Source: CALARM01 sp964431735 (GTDB lineage Bacteria; Vulcanimicrobiota; SpSt-956; JAKJGF01). From it: a DNA stretch of 15,058 bases. The stretch lies in NCBI GenBank assembly GCA_964431735.1, contig CAYSLJ010000166.1:1-15058 (forward strand). The letters are read 5' to 3'. The notes beneath the pieces were generated by a model. The model was not told the DNA's origin. It searched no databases and saw only the letters and a program-made list of their open reading frames with translations. Position numbers and translations under genes: made by a program. Of the stretch, positions 6,392 to 14,791 are shown piece after piece. Positions within the stretch are counted from its first letter, which is position 1. Each line of letters opens with the position of its first letter.

Positions 6392-6964
6392 TCATTCCTT
6401 TGTGGTTTCACTGTGAGCACTGTTTGTTTTAAACCAGTTAACTACTTTCTCACCGTATTCCACCGTTTTATCCACAGTTTTTCCTGCAACTTCGGCACCT
6501 TTTTTAGCACCTTTAAAACCGCCCTTTATACCGCCTTTTATGCTGGCATAGGCACCGTCAATCATGCCCGGAACTGCTCCGAATACAGTAGAACCGACTA
6601 TGGGACCTGCTATAAGTCCTGCTATTACCCCTCCCGGACCTCCTGCCAGACCGGCAACGGTTCCTATTACAAGGCCTGTTATTGCACCTGCTGTGCGGAG
6701 TATTTTTGTTTCTCCTGCAGTAAAATCAGGATTCGGTTTTTCAACGGCAGCGCCATGAACCGCTCCTGTTGTGGCTCCTGCCAGAGTTCCGACAGAACCT
6801 CCTGCCAGTTTCGCAAGTCTGCGGAATGTTTTATGTATGAAACCTGCATCGTCTTTCGGTGCTGTCCCTATTTCTACTTTATCTTTAATTTCTTCTTTTT
6901 CTTTTTCAGGTAATTTTTTTTCCTGAATTGCTCCTTTAATCCGGGTTGATGTGTTTATCTTCAT
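6392..6964 (-). CDS. Glycine-zipper protein of unknown function
   Basis: This 190-residue protein is not recognised beyond its glycine-zipper character. Residues 1-45 are highly charged (EKEKEEIKDK at 19-28) and lack a signal peptide. Residues about 52-72 and 92-135 are Gly/Ala-rich with GxxxG spacing, for example GLVIGTVAGLAGG (97-109) and GVIAGLIAGPIVGS (112-125), which suits packed membrane helices. Residues about 137-165 carry KGGIKGGFKGAKKG (143-156), a basic amphipathic Gly/Lys segment, then a polar tail. Such architecture occurs in outer-membrane or pore-associated proteins and in some peptide toxins. The start has a strong aggaggt site. The next gene overlaps its stop. The absence of a signal peptide, together with an ABC ATPase downstream, leaves leaderless export or inner-membrane insertion open. 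Confidence 0.8.
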   Translation of the reverse strand: MKINTSTRIKGAIQEKKLPEKEKEEIKDKVEIGTAPKDDAGFIHKTFRRLAKLAGGSVGTLAGATTGAVHGAAVEKPNPDFTAGETKILRTAGAITGLVIGTVAGLAGGPGGVIAGLIAGPIVGSTVFGAVPGMIDGAYASIKGGIKGGFKGAKKGAEVAGKTVDKTVEYGEKVVNWFKTNSAHSETTKE

Positions 6965-6985
6965 AGATTTTATACCTCCTATTCC

Positions 6986-7069
6986 TTAATTTTCATTGTA
7001 ACATTCCCGGAGCTTCATGGCAATATTATTTACTTCGTCATTTGTTAACTTTTTGTTAAAATATCTCAT
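6986..7069 (-). CDS. Possible 27-residue peptide
   Basis: An ATG-initiated frame between radical SAM gene A and the glycine-zipper gene encodes a short polar helix-like peptide beginning MRYFNKKLTNDEVNNIA and ending LRECYNEN. Its composition looks like real protein, and the frame is open upstream to the end of gene A. There is no Shine-Dalgarno site before the ATG. It could be a genuine small gene, a remnant C-terminus shifted out of frame from gene A, or chance. The strong site of the next gene begins shortly after its stop. Confidence 0.25.
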   Translation of the reverse strand: MRYFNKKLTNDEVNNIAMKLRECYNEN

Positions 7070-7097
7070 GGGATAGAAGAAAAGGGGAATGATAGAT

Positions 7098-8732
7098 TTA
7101 CGGTGAGACTAAATTTCCCATATGGTCTTTCTCTTTACAGAAGGTGTAAGAAATCATTCTGAAGCGGAAATCACATAAGGATTTATTATTTATATATTCC
7201 GTCAAAACAGCAATAGATTTTTTCGTGATTCCCGCTTTTTCGGACAGATCTTTCCAGTAATCTCCGGCCGTCCAGTAATCCAGGAGACCGTTAACATTAC
7301 ATAAGAGATCCTTATAAAAAGCCAGTAAACTATCTTCAAATGAATCCAGTATCAAAGTGAATGTTTCAGGGAAACACCTGTATAAATGAGTAAAAATAAA
7401 AATAATAAACTTATCAAGTTCAGGATATTTATCTGCAATAGTATTTTCAAGGGTGTAAAGATTGGGAAATATGTCCCTGTTTCCTGTAATAAGAGAATTA
7501 CAGAGTTTGAAGTTGAAATTATCTGACATTTTTGAACAAAAATCCCTTAAAATCAGTTTATCTTTATATTTATCAAATAGTTCAGTACCGGGCAAAATGT
7601 ATAAAGTATGTAACTGTATTTGATGTATGTCTTTTTTAAACAGGGAATATAACATATTTAATGTTAAATTCAGATCTTCTTCTGTTTCTCCGGGGAAACC
7701 ATACATAAATGAAACAGTAGGCTTAATATTATTTTTCAACATAAGCTCAAAAAGAGGCTCAACTGTCTGGAGATTCAAATTTTTGTTAATATATTTCTGT
7801 ATACCGGGAGAGCCTGATTCTATCCCCAGAAAAATAGCCCTGCATCCGGACAGGGACATCTCTGTAATAAGTTCTTCATCCACTGTGTCGAGTCTGGCGC
7901 TGCAATCCCATGTAATATCAAATTTTTGCAATTCTTTACATAATTTCATTGTAAAGTTGCGGTTTGTTGTAAAATTATCATCGATAAAATTGATAAAATG
8001 TGTATTATTACCGGTAATTTTCTGTATAAGTGATATTTCTTTGCAGATACGTTCTATGGATTTTGCTCTGAATCTGTGTTTCCAGAACTGTGATGTGGAA
8101 CAGTAGATACAATTATAAGGACAGCCTCTGCTTGTTTCCATAGAAATTTTACCTTCATAACCTCCTGGACTGAGAGAATAATCCAGAAGTGGTAATCTAT
8201 CCAGATTTTCAATGAGAGGTATATCCGGGTTCTGTAAAATTATATCATTATTTCTGTATATTATGCCGGGAACATCAGTTAAATCATTTTTTTCGAGCCC
8301 TTCTATTATGTGTAAGATATTATGTTCTCCTTCGCCGGTGCATATTAAATCAATCCAGGGAAACTTTTCCAGGATTTTCTCGGATAAACTCCAGGTCTGA
8401 GGCCCTCCTGATGTTATCTTGATATTATTATTTTTATTTTTAATAAGACGGGATAAAAATAATAGATCGTGAAAAGTGCTGGAAATACCGGTAAATCCGA
8501 CAATATCAGGAGATTTATCCAGTATATATTCAGCCATAGTTTCCATGTTTTTTACCTGCTCGTCATTATATTCCAGTATCTTCTTTGAAAATAAATAATT
8601 GAAATCTATTATTTCGACATCTTTATTATTTTCTTTCAGAATTGTAGCAAGGCTCAGTAATCCCAGAGGTGTAACATAGAGGGTACGAACAAAAGCCATA
8701 TATTCAAAAGGCACGATAAATAATATTTTCAT
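7098..8732 (-). CDS. B12-binding-type radical SAM enzyme A (subfamily 1)
   Basis: This 544-residue protein has an N-terminal cobalamin-binding-type Rossmann domain (about 1-165: PLGLLSLATIL at 22-32, DIVGFTG 76-82, SGGPQTW 108-114, GEGEHN 133-138). It is followed by a radical SAM core (about 195-400). The cluster motif is C204, C208, C211 in SRGCPYNCIYCS. Core landmarks are FIDDNFTTN (249-257), GIESGS (303-308), GFPGET (345-350) and PGTELF (381-386). The C-terminal 140 residues have no known motif but are shared with gene E, including YINNKSL and a later MIS..FC. Class members do methylations, cyclisations or ring rearrangements using 5'-deoxyadenosyl radicals, often with B12. The DxHxxG B12 ligand motif is not visible, so cobalamin use is uncertain. 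It is the last of five such genes, 21 bases after gene B, with an aaagga site. Substrate unknown. Confidence 0.88.
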   Translation of the reverse strand: MKILFIVPFEYMAFVRTLYVTPLGLLSLATILKENNKDVEIIDFNYLFSKKILEYNDEQVKNMETMAEYILDKSPDIVGFTGISSTFHDLLFLSRLIKNKNNNIKITSGGPQTWSLSEKILEKFPWIDLICTGEGEHNILHIIEGLEKNDLTDVPGIIYRNNDIILQNPDIPLIENLDRLPLLDYSLSPGGYEGKISMETSRGCPYNCIYCSTSQFWKHRFRAKSIERICKEISLIQKITGNNTHFINFIDDNFTTNRNFTMKLCKELQKFDITWDCSARLDTVDEELITEMSLSGCRAIFLGIESGSPGIQKYINKNLNLQTVEPLFELMLKNNIKPTVSFMYGFPGETEEDLNLTLNMLYSLFKKDIHQIQLHTLYILPGTELFDKYKDKLILRDFCSKMSDNFNFKLCNSLITGNRDIFPNLYTLENTIADKYPELDKFIIFIFTHLYRCFPETFTLILDSFEDSLLAFYKDLLCNVNGLLDYWTAGDYWKDLSEKAGITKKSIAVLTEYINNKSLCDFRFRMISYTFCKEKDHMGNLVSP

Positions 8733-8753
8733 TACTCTTTCCTTTCTTTTGCT

Positions 8754-10130
8754 CTATTTATCAGGAAATACTTTTTCCATTATAGTATTGATTCCATGTA
8801 CGGGCTGAAATCTGTATGTCCCTCCCTGAATAGTATTTTGTAAAGATTTTATGTAAGAGTTTATTTCCTCTACTTCCAGGTCATTCAAAGGAAATACCTC
8901 TTCCTTCCAGGCTTCGTAAAGTTTACGGTAATTACGAAGAGAGACCTGTTTTTTTCTGTAAAATTCATTCCACATAGGGGAGCCGGGACTTAATATGAGC
9001 CAGTTAATCAGGGCACAGGAGCCGCTTTTAGATATAAGTGAGTAAATTTTATCTATTTCCTCCAGAATCATGTCTTTATTCTGCCAGGGAAAACCGATGA
9101 TAAATGAAAATAATAATTTTTTGCCTATGCCGATTTTTACAGCCCCTTCTGTACCTTTCAGAATATCTTCCGGTTTAAAATGTTTCCCTATTTTTTTCAG
9201 AGTTTCTTCATGAAAGGATTCTGCCCCCACAAGTATGGCCTCAGTATAAGGATCAAGTTCGGAGAGCATTTCTTCTTCATACAGTTCCATTATATGGCCG
9301 TTCCATATGGCCTTTATGTCAATCTGTCTTTCCCTCAGAAGTTTTGCTATTTCTCTTGCTCTGTTAACATCTATTATAAAGCTGTCATCAATAAAAAGAA
9401 ATTTCCCTGTACATACCTTACCCAGATAGGGAATATAAGCTTCTATATGATCAACAAAACTTTTAGCACTTAAAGGACGCCAGTTTTTTTGATATGGTAC
9501 AGAACAATAGATGCAGCGATTGACACATCCCCTGGAAGATTCTATGGAAAGCCAGCTGTGGGTTCCCTCCGGGAGTTTTTCATAGAGAGGTACAGGCAGA
9601 AGGGATATTTCTTCAGGTGTCATCAATGGAGACACAGGATTTAACTTTATTTCTCCATTTTCCTTATATACCAGTCCCGGAACTTCCTCCGGTTTTGCTT
9701 TTTTTTCTATAAGCCTGAGAAGGGGAATTACAGATTTTTCCGCTTCTCCTCTTACTGCATAATCTACAGGATATTCTTCCAGGATTTTTTGCCCGAAAAG
9801 TGTTGCCTGTACTCCTCCTACTACAAATATCTGGTCATCCCTTACAGAGCGGAGTTTTTCCATAAGGCAGGCAGAAGTATACCAGTTCCATGAATTAACT
9901 GACATCATTATTAAGTCAAAACTGAGAAGTTCTTCTACCATCTCCGAAAGCTCAAAATTTTTCCCTGTCCGGTCTTTTATGGAAATTTCATAACCTCCCT
10001 GTTCCATGATAGAACCAAGGAGATAAATATTATAAGGACAGGGAGTTCTATAAGTAAGAGGTTTTTTTATAGGAATAAAGTCTCCTTCTTTATGTTCCAT
10101 AGGAGCCATGTTGCATAAAGCTATAAGCAT
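8754..10130 (-). CDS. B12-binding-type radical SAM enzyme B (subfamily 2)
   Basis: This 458-residue protein belongs to the second radical SAM subfamily of the cluster, shared with genes C and D. The Rossmann-like N-terminus runs to about 165 (NIYLLGSIMEQGGYEISIKD 34-53, FVVGGVQATLFGQ 102-114, VRGEAEKSV 126-134). The cluster Cys are C202, C206 and C209 in SRGCVNRCIYCS. Core landmarks are FIDDSFIIDVNRA (246-258), VGAESFHEETLKKIGKHF (301-318), GFPWQ (346-350) and PGSPMW (382-387). There is no DxHxxG motif. Its GEAEKS differs from GEGEKS in genes C and D. The start has aaggag overlapping the stop of gene C, 11 bases away, so the two are coupled. High similarity to C and D along the whole length shows recent tandem duplication. 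The reaction is unknown; peptide or lipid modification is possible. Confidence 0.88.
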   Translation of the reverse strand: MLIALCNMAPMEHKEGDFIPIKKPLTYRTPCPYNIYLLGSIMEQGGYEISIKDRTGKNFELSEMVEELLSFDLIMMSVNSWNWYTSACLMEKLRSVRDDQIFVVGGVQATLFGQKILEEYPVDYAVRGEAEKSVIPLLRLIEKKAKPEEVPGLVYKENGEIKLNPVSPLMTPEEISLLPVPLYEKLPEGTHSWLSIESSRGCVNRCIYCSVPYQKNWRPLSAKSFVDHIEAYIPYLGKVCTGKFLFIDDSFIIDVNRAREIAKLLRERQIDIKAIWNGHIMELYEEEMLSELDPYTEAILVGAESFHEETLKKIGKHFKPEDILKGTEGAVKIGIGKKLLFSFIIGFPWQNKDMILEEIDKIYSLISKSGSCALINWLILSPGSPMWNEFYRKKQVSLRNYRKLYEAWKEEVFPLNDLEVEEINSYIKSLQNTIQGGTYRFQPVHGINTIMEKVFPDK

Positions 10131-10141
10131 AATAAAACTCC

Positions 10142-11479
10142 TTATCTGTATTTATTGTGACACAACCTGTATTTTCCTGCAAGAATAGTATCCTGTAAAG
10201 ATTTTATATAAGAGTTTATTTCCTCTACTTCTTCATTATTTAAAGGAAATACTTCTTTTTTCCATTCTTCGTAAAGTTTGTAGTAATTACGGAGAGTTAA
10301 TTTCTTTTTTTTATAAAATTCATTCCACAGACGGGAACCGGGATTTAATATAAGCCAGTTAATAATAGCACCTGCATTACTTGTAGACACAAGATTGTAA
10401 ATGTTATCTATTTCCTCTATAATCATTTCTTTATTCTGCCATGGAAAACCTATAATAAATGAAAATAATAGTTTTTTGTCCACACCGGCTTTTGCAGCTA
10501 CTTCTGTACCTTTCATAATATCTTCCGGTTTAAAGTGTTTCCCTATTTTTTTCAGAGTTTCTTCATGAAAGGATTCTGCACCCACAACTATGACTTCCGT
10601 ATAAGGAGCAAGTTCAGTGAGCATTTCTTCTTCAAATAGTTCCATTACATGGCTATCCCACATGGCCTTTATATCAATCTGTCTTTTCCTGAGAAGTCCT
10701 GCTATTTCCATTGCTCTATTAACATCTATTATGAAACTGTCATCAATAAAGACAAATTTTCCCATCCTTACTTTTTTAAGATAGGGTATATAAGTTTCTA
10801 TACGATCAACAAAGGTTTTTGCACTTAAAGGACGCCAGCTTTTCTTATAGGGTACGGAACAATAGGTACACTGATTGACACATCCCCTTGAAGATTCTAT
10901 TGAAAGCCAGCTGTGGGTTGCATCCGGGAGTTTTTCATAGAGAGGGACAGGCAGAAGTGACATCTCTTCAGGAGTCATTAATGGAGACACAGGATTTGAT
11001 TTTATTTCTCCATGTTCCCTGTATATCAGGCCGGGAACATCCTGTGGTTTCCCCTTTTTTTCTATGAGCCTGAGAATGGGAATTACAGACTTTTCTCCTT
11101 CTCCTCTTACTACATAATTGACAGGATATTCTTCCATGATTTCCTGTCCGAAAAGTGTAGCCTGTATTCCTCCGACTACAAATATCTGGTCATCTCTTAT
11201 AGAGCGGAGTTTTTCTATGAGACAGGTAGAAGGATACCAGTTCCAGGAATTAGTCGAGATCATTATTACATCAAATTTGAGAAGTTCTTCTGTCATCTCC
11301 GAAAGTTCAAATTGTTTTCCTGTCCAGTCTTTTATGGAAATTTCATATCCTCCCTGTTTCATAATAGAAGCAAGAAGATAAATATTATAAGGACAGGTAG
11401 TTCTATAAGAAACCGGTCCGGAAACAAAGTTTCCTTCTTCATATAACATAGTGGCAATGTTACACAGGGCTGTAAACAT
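10142..11479 (-). CDS. B12-binding-type radical SAM enzyme C (subfamily 2)
   Basis: This 445-residue paralogue of genes B and D has cluster Cys C200, C204 and C207 in SRGCVNQCTYCS. The Rossmann-like N-terminal domain keeps FVVGGIQATLFGQ (100-112) and VRGEGEKSV (124-132). The radical SAM core keeps FIDDSFIIDVNRA, VGAESFHEETLKKIGKHF and GFPWQ. The region NSWNWYPSTCLIEKLRS (77-93) is nearly identical in all three and may contribute to a shared pocket. The ATG has aaaggag at six bases. It begins about 100 bases after gene D, and that gap contains a heptamer repeat, the only sizeable break within the radical SAM run. The protein is shorter than B at the C-terminus. Divergence among the three lies mostly at the extreme termini and scattered surface positions. 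Substrate unknown. Confidence 0.88.
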   Translation of the reverse strand: MFTALCNIATMLYEEGNFVSGPVSYRTTCPYNIYLLASIMKQGGYEISIKDWTGKQFELSEMTEELLKFDVIMISTNSWNWYPSTCLIEKLRSIRDDQIFVVGGIQATLFGQEIMEEYPVNYVVRGEGEKSVIPILRLIEKKGKPQDVPGLIYREHGEIKSNPVSPLMTPEEMSLLPVPLYEKLPDATHSWLSIESSRGCVNQCTYCSVPYKKSWRPLSAKTFVDRIETYIPYLKKVRMGKFVFIDDSFIIDVNRAMEIAGLLRKRQIDIKAMWDSHVMELFEEEMLTELAPYTEVIVVGAESFHEETLKKIGKHFKPEDIMKGTEVAAKAGVDKKLLFSFIIGFPWQNKEMIIEEIDNIYNLVSTSNAGAIINWLILNPGSRLWNEFYKKKKLTLRNYYKLYEEWKKEVFPLNNEEVEEINSYIKSLQDTILAGKYRLCHNKYR

Positions 11480-11523
11480 AAAACTCCTTTCATAATTCGC
11501 GGCTCATGTATCAAGTAAGCTCC

Positions 11524-11558
11524 CGTCACGTGTCACGCGTTACGCGTTACGCGTCACG
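11524..11558. repeat. ACGCGTT heptamer repeat splitting the radical SAM cluster
   Basis: CGTCACGTGTCACGCGTTAC continues into GCGTTACGCGTCACG, giving about five 7-base units with partial dyad symmetry. It lies between genes D and C and is absent from the other, tighter radical SAM junctions. Confidence 0.8.
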
Positions 11559-11580
11559 ATAATTTATAATCTTCTGATTG

Positions 11581-12921
11581 TTACCTGAAATCATTAATCC
11601 TGAATCTATATTCTCCTCCGGGAATAGTATCCTGTAAAGATTTTATATAAGAGCATATTTCCTCTACTTCCTCTTCACTTAAAGGAAATACCTCTTTTTT
11701 CCATTCTTCATAAAGTTTATGATAATTACGGAAAAGTGTCTCCTTTTTTCTGTAAAATTCATTCCATAAATGGGAACCTGGATTCAATATAAGCCAGTTA
11801 ATAGCTGCACAGGCACCGCTTATAGATATAAGAAGGTAAATCTTATCTATCTCTTCTATAATCATTTTTTTATTCTGCCATGGAAAACCGATAATAAAGG
11901 AAAATAATACTTTTCTGTCCATATCGAGTTTCATGGCTACGTTTATACCTTTCATAATATCATCTGCCGTAAAATGTTTCCCTATTTTTTTCAGAGTTTC
12001 CTCATGAAAAGATTCTGCCCCGACAAGTATGACCTCTGTATAAGGAGCAAGTTCGGAAAGCATTTCTTCCTCAAATAGTTCCGTTACATGTCCGTTCCAC
12101 ATGGCCTTTATGTCAATCTGTCTTTCCCTCAGGAGTCCAGCTATTTTTCTTGCTCTCTTAACATCTATTATAAAACTGTCATCAATAAAGACAAATTTCC
12201 CTGTTAATACCTTCTCCAGATAGGGAATATAAGCTTCTATACGATGAACAAAATGTTCAGCACTCAGAGGACGCCAGTTCCTCTGATAGGGGGTAGAGCA
12301 ATAACTGCAGCGGTTGACACATCCCCTTGAAGATTCTATGGAAAGCCAGCTGTGTGTACCTTCCTGAAGTTTTTCATATAGTGTTACCGGCAGAAGTGAT
12401 ATTTCTTCAGGTGTCATTAACGGAGACAGGGGATTTAACCTTATTTCTCCATGTTCCTTATATACCAGCCCGGGAACTTCCTGTGGTTTTCCCTTTTTTT
12501 CTATGAGCCTGAGAAGGGGAATTACAGACTTTTCTCCTTCTCCTCTTACTACATAATCTACAGGATATTCTTCCGCGATTTTTTGTCCGAAAAGTGTTGC
12601 CTGTATGCCTCCGACTACAAATATCTGGTCATCTCTTATAGAGCGGAGTTTTTCTATAAGACAGGCAGAAGGATACCAGTTCCATGAATTAACTGACATC
12701 ATTATTACGTCAAACCTGAGAAGTTCTTCTGCCATTTCCGAAAGTTCAAATTGTTTTCCTGTCCAGTCTTTTATAGAAATTTCATATCCTCCCTGTTCCA
12801 TAATGGAGGCCAGTAGATAAATATTATAAGGACAGGTACTGGCTTTATAAGCATGTGGTAAAGAAACAAACTTTCCTTCTTTATAGAACATAGTGTTAAG
12901 GTTGCATAAAGCTATAAACAT
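11581..12921 (-). CDS. B12-binding-type radical SAM enzyme D (subfamily 2)
   Basis: This 446-residue paralogue of B and C has cluster Cys C201, C205 and C208 in SRGCVNRCSYCS. The Rossmann-like domain carries FVVGGIQATLFGQ (101-113) and VRGEGEKSV (125-133). The core keeps FIDDSFIID followed by VKRA (VNRA in B and C), VGAESFHEETLKKIGKHF and GFPWQ. Its C-terminus, with LNPGSHLWNEFYRKK and then SEEEVEEICSYIKSLQDTI, parallels the others. The ATG has gagagg at seven bases, overlapping the end of gene E, nine bases away, so E and D form a coupled pair of one subfamily-1 and one subfamily-2 enzyme. That pairing may be the ancestral unit from which C and B arose by duplication. No DxHxxG motif is present. 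Function unknown beyond radical chemistry. Confidence 0.88.
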   Translation of the reverse strand: MFIALCNLNTMFYKEGKFVSLPHAYKASTCPYNIYLLASIMEQGGYEISIKDWTGKQFELSEMAEELLRFDVIMMSVNSWNWYPSACLIEKLRSIRDDQIFVVGGIQATLFGQKIAEEYPVDYVVRGEGEKSVIPLLRLIEKKGKPQEVPGLVYKEHGEIRLNPLSPLMTPEEISLLPVTLYEKLQEGTHSWLSIESSRGCVNRCSYCSTPYQRNWRPLSAEHFVHRIEAYIPYLEKVLTGKFVFIDDSFIIDVKRARKIAGLLRERQIDIKAMWNGHVTELFEEEMLSELAPYTEVILVGAESFHEETLKKIGKHFTADDIMKGINVAMKLDMDRKVLFSFIIGFPWQNKKMIIEEIDKIYLLISISGACAAINWLILNPGSHLWNEFYRKKETLFRNYHKLYEEWKKEVFPLSEEEVEEICSYIKSLQDTIPGGEYRFRINDFR

Positions 12922-12930
12922 ACAGACCTC

Positions 12931-14625
12931 TCAGTCTCTCCTGAACCACGGAGAATAGACCTTTCCCTTTTTTTTAATATCTGTTTTCTCTGAAAGAAGT
13001 TCCAGTTCATCGCAAAATTTATGAGAAATCATCTTAAAGGTAAAATCACTTAAAGATTTATTATTTATATATTCTGTGAGAAAATTTATTAAATGTTCAA
13101 TCAGATCAGTATTCCTTATGAGGGTATCATTTTTTCTTACAACCTTCATATGATCGTTATTCTCATAAAAATTTGCAAATTTCTCTGTATTATCTACAAA
13201 ATCTTTATAGAAAGACAGGAGATTATCGTCAAATTCTTTTAATAACATGGCGAAAGTCTCCGGCAGAAAAGGATATAATTTTATAAAGATTTGATTGATA
13301 AATCCTGCAAGGAGAAAATATTTATCTACAAGTGAATCTTCAAGTATATAAAACTGAGAAAATAATACCCTGTTTTTCCTCTCCAGGGAGTTTAACATGT
13401 CCAGATCAGAAGCTTCTATGACAGTGGAATAAAAATCTCTTTCAACCAGTTTATCTTTATATTCTTCAAATAACTGGCTTCCAGGTAGAACACATAATGA
13501 ATGCAAATGAACATAAATATTTTTTTTAAGTATAGAAGTAAGCATATTTAATGTAAGCAGTAGATCTTCCTCTGTTTCACCGGGGAATCCGTACATAAAT
13601 GATATAAGAGGTGTTATCCTGTATTTTTCCAGGAGGTTAATAATATTATCTACATTTTTGAGGTTTAGATTTTTGTTGACCTTTTTTTGCATTGCCGGAG
13701 AGGCAGATTCCAGTCCCATAAGAATCCTGGTACAGCCTGTCTCTGCCATTCTTTTAATGAGCTTTTCATCTAACGTATCCAGCCTTGCGTTACCTCCCCA
13801 TTCAATATGAAGTTCCTCCAGTTTATCACATAACTTCATTATAAAATCATAGTTTGTTGTAAGGTTATCCTGGATAAAATTAAAAAAAGCTTTTTTATCA
13901 CCCAGAATTTTCTTTACCTCCATTATCTCTTTACAGATACGCTCTACAGATTTTAATCTGAAATTATACTTCCAGTATTTATTTGTCGCACAGTAAGTGC
14001 ATTTGTAAGGGCAACCTCTCCCTGCCTCTATATCAATAAAGTTTATGTCTTTAAAATTCAGGATGGAATCATAATTTAATAAAGGAAGGGTATCCAGGTC
14101 TTTTATCATTTCACTGTCACGATTTCTTATAATCCGGGAATCATTCCTGTATACAATGCCGGGGACAGAAGTAAGATTATTATCTTCCATTCCTTTTATT
14201 ATACTTACAATATTGCCTTCCCCTTCTCCGACACATATTAAATCAATCCAGGGGTAATCTTCCAGAATAGTTTCAGGTAAAAGCGATGTATGAGGGCCTC
14301 CAATTATTATTTTGATGTTATTATTTCTCTCTTTAATGAGCCGCGATAAATACAGGGCATTGTGAAAGGTATTGCATAGGGCAGTAAATCCTACTATATC
14401 AGGATTTTTATTGATTATATAATCGGCCATAATGTCAAATTTCTTCGCCGTATCAAAGTCATATTCTATTATGTTATTTAGAAACAAATAATTGAAGTTT
14501 ATTAATTCGACATCATAATCTTTTTCTTTCAAAATTGTAGCCATACTTAATAATCCCAGTGGTATATTCGGATATTTATAGGTAGCATGGACATATTGAA
14601 AATTCTCTATAAATAATATTTTCAT
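12931..14625 (-). CDS. B12-binding-type radical SAM enzyme E (subfamily 1)
   Basis: This 564-residue protein is the paralogue of gene A and the first gene of the minus-strand run. The N-terminal Rossmann domain has PLGLLSMATIL (22-32), DIVGFTAL (76-83), IGGPHTS (108-114) and GEGEGN (133-138). The radical SAM core has C205, C209 and C212 in GRGCPYKCTYCA, then FIQDNLTTN in place of gene A's FIDDNFTTN, GLESASP, GFPGETEED and PGSQLFEEYKDK. The long C-terminal region has no recognised motif; it shares YINNKSLSDFTFKMIS with gene A and ends in a basic tail. The start has gggagga at good spacing. No cobalamin riboswitch is seen upstream. Divergence from A is greater than among B, C and D, so A and E separated earlier or evolve faster. 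Substrate unknown. Confidence 0.88.
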   Translation of the reverse strand: MKILFIENFQYVHATYKYPNIPLGLLSMATILKEKDYDVELINFNYLFLNNIIEYDFDTAKKFDIMADYIINKNPDIVGFTALCNTFHNALYLSRLIKERNNNIKIIIGGPHTSLLPETILEDYPWIDLICVGEGEGNIVSIIKGMEDNNLTSVPGIVYRNDSRIIRNRDSEMIKDLDTLPLLNYDSILNFKDINFIDIEAGRGCPYKCTYCATNKYWKYNFRLKSVERICKEIMEVKKILGDKKAFFNFIQDNLTTNYDFIMKLCDKLEELHIEWGGNARLDTLDEKLIKRMAETGCTRILMGLESASPAMQKKVNKNLNLKNVDNIINLLEKYRITPLISFMYGFPGETEEDLLLTLNMLTSILKKNIYVHLHSLCVLPGSQLFEEYKDKLVERDFYSTVIEASDLDMLNSLERKNRVLFSQFYILEDSLVDKYFLLAGFINQIFIKLYPFLPETFAMLLKEFDDNLLSFYKDFVDNTEKFANFYENNDHMKVVRKNDTLIRNTDLIEHLINFLTEYINNKSLSDFTFKMISHKFCDELELLSEKTDIKKKGKVYSPWFRRD

Positions 14626-14700
14626 AAATTATTCCTCCCAGAAATTTTTTAGAGTGTTGTAATTTTAATGAGGTTAAGCATAAATAATACATATTTCTTT

Positions 14701-14725
14701 CGTGACGCGTAACGCGTAACGGGAG
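14701..14725. repeat. ACGCGTA heptamer repeat upstream of the radical SAM run
   Basis: CGTGACGCGTAACGCGTAAC then gggag lies about 75 bases upstream of gene E. Its first 20 bases equal those at 2671-2690. Between 14626 and 14960 I see only this repeat and the MITE-like element; no convincing promoter hexamers could be assigned. Confidence 0.8.
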
Positions 14726-14791
14726 CAAAACCCTCATTTCTACACATGATACAGATTTTTTTCGGAGACTCTTTTACATGGAGCTTTACTT

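Noticed and set aside
6413..6913. Cys-rich 166-codon frame on the plus strand
   Set aside because: It is antisense to the glycine-zipper gene, and its Cys/Ser/Tyr richness is the mirror of Gly/Ala codons. No ribosome binding site supports it.
11012..12820. Plus-strand frames opposite radical SAM genes C and D
   Set aside because: Similar antisense frames recur because the genes are paralogues; they have no independent support.
14626..14790. Cobalamin riboswitch ahead of the B12-type radical SAM run
   Set aside because: No recognisable B12-box or matching stem pattern; the space is mostly AT-rich sequence and a heptamer repeat.
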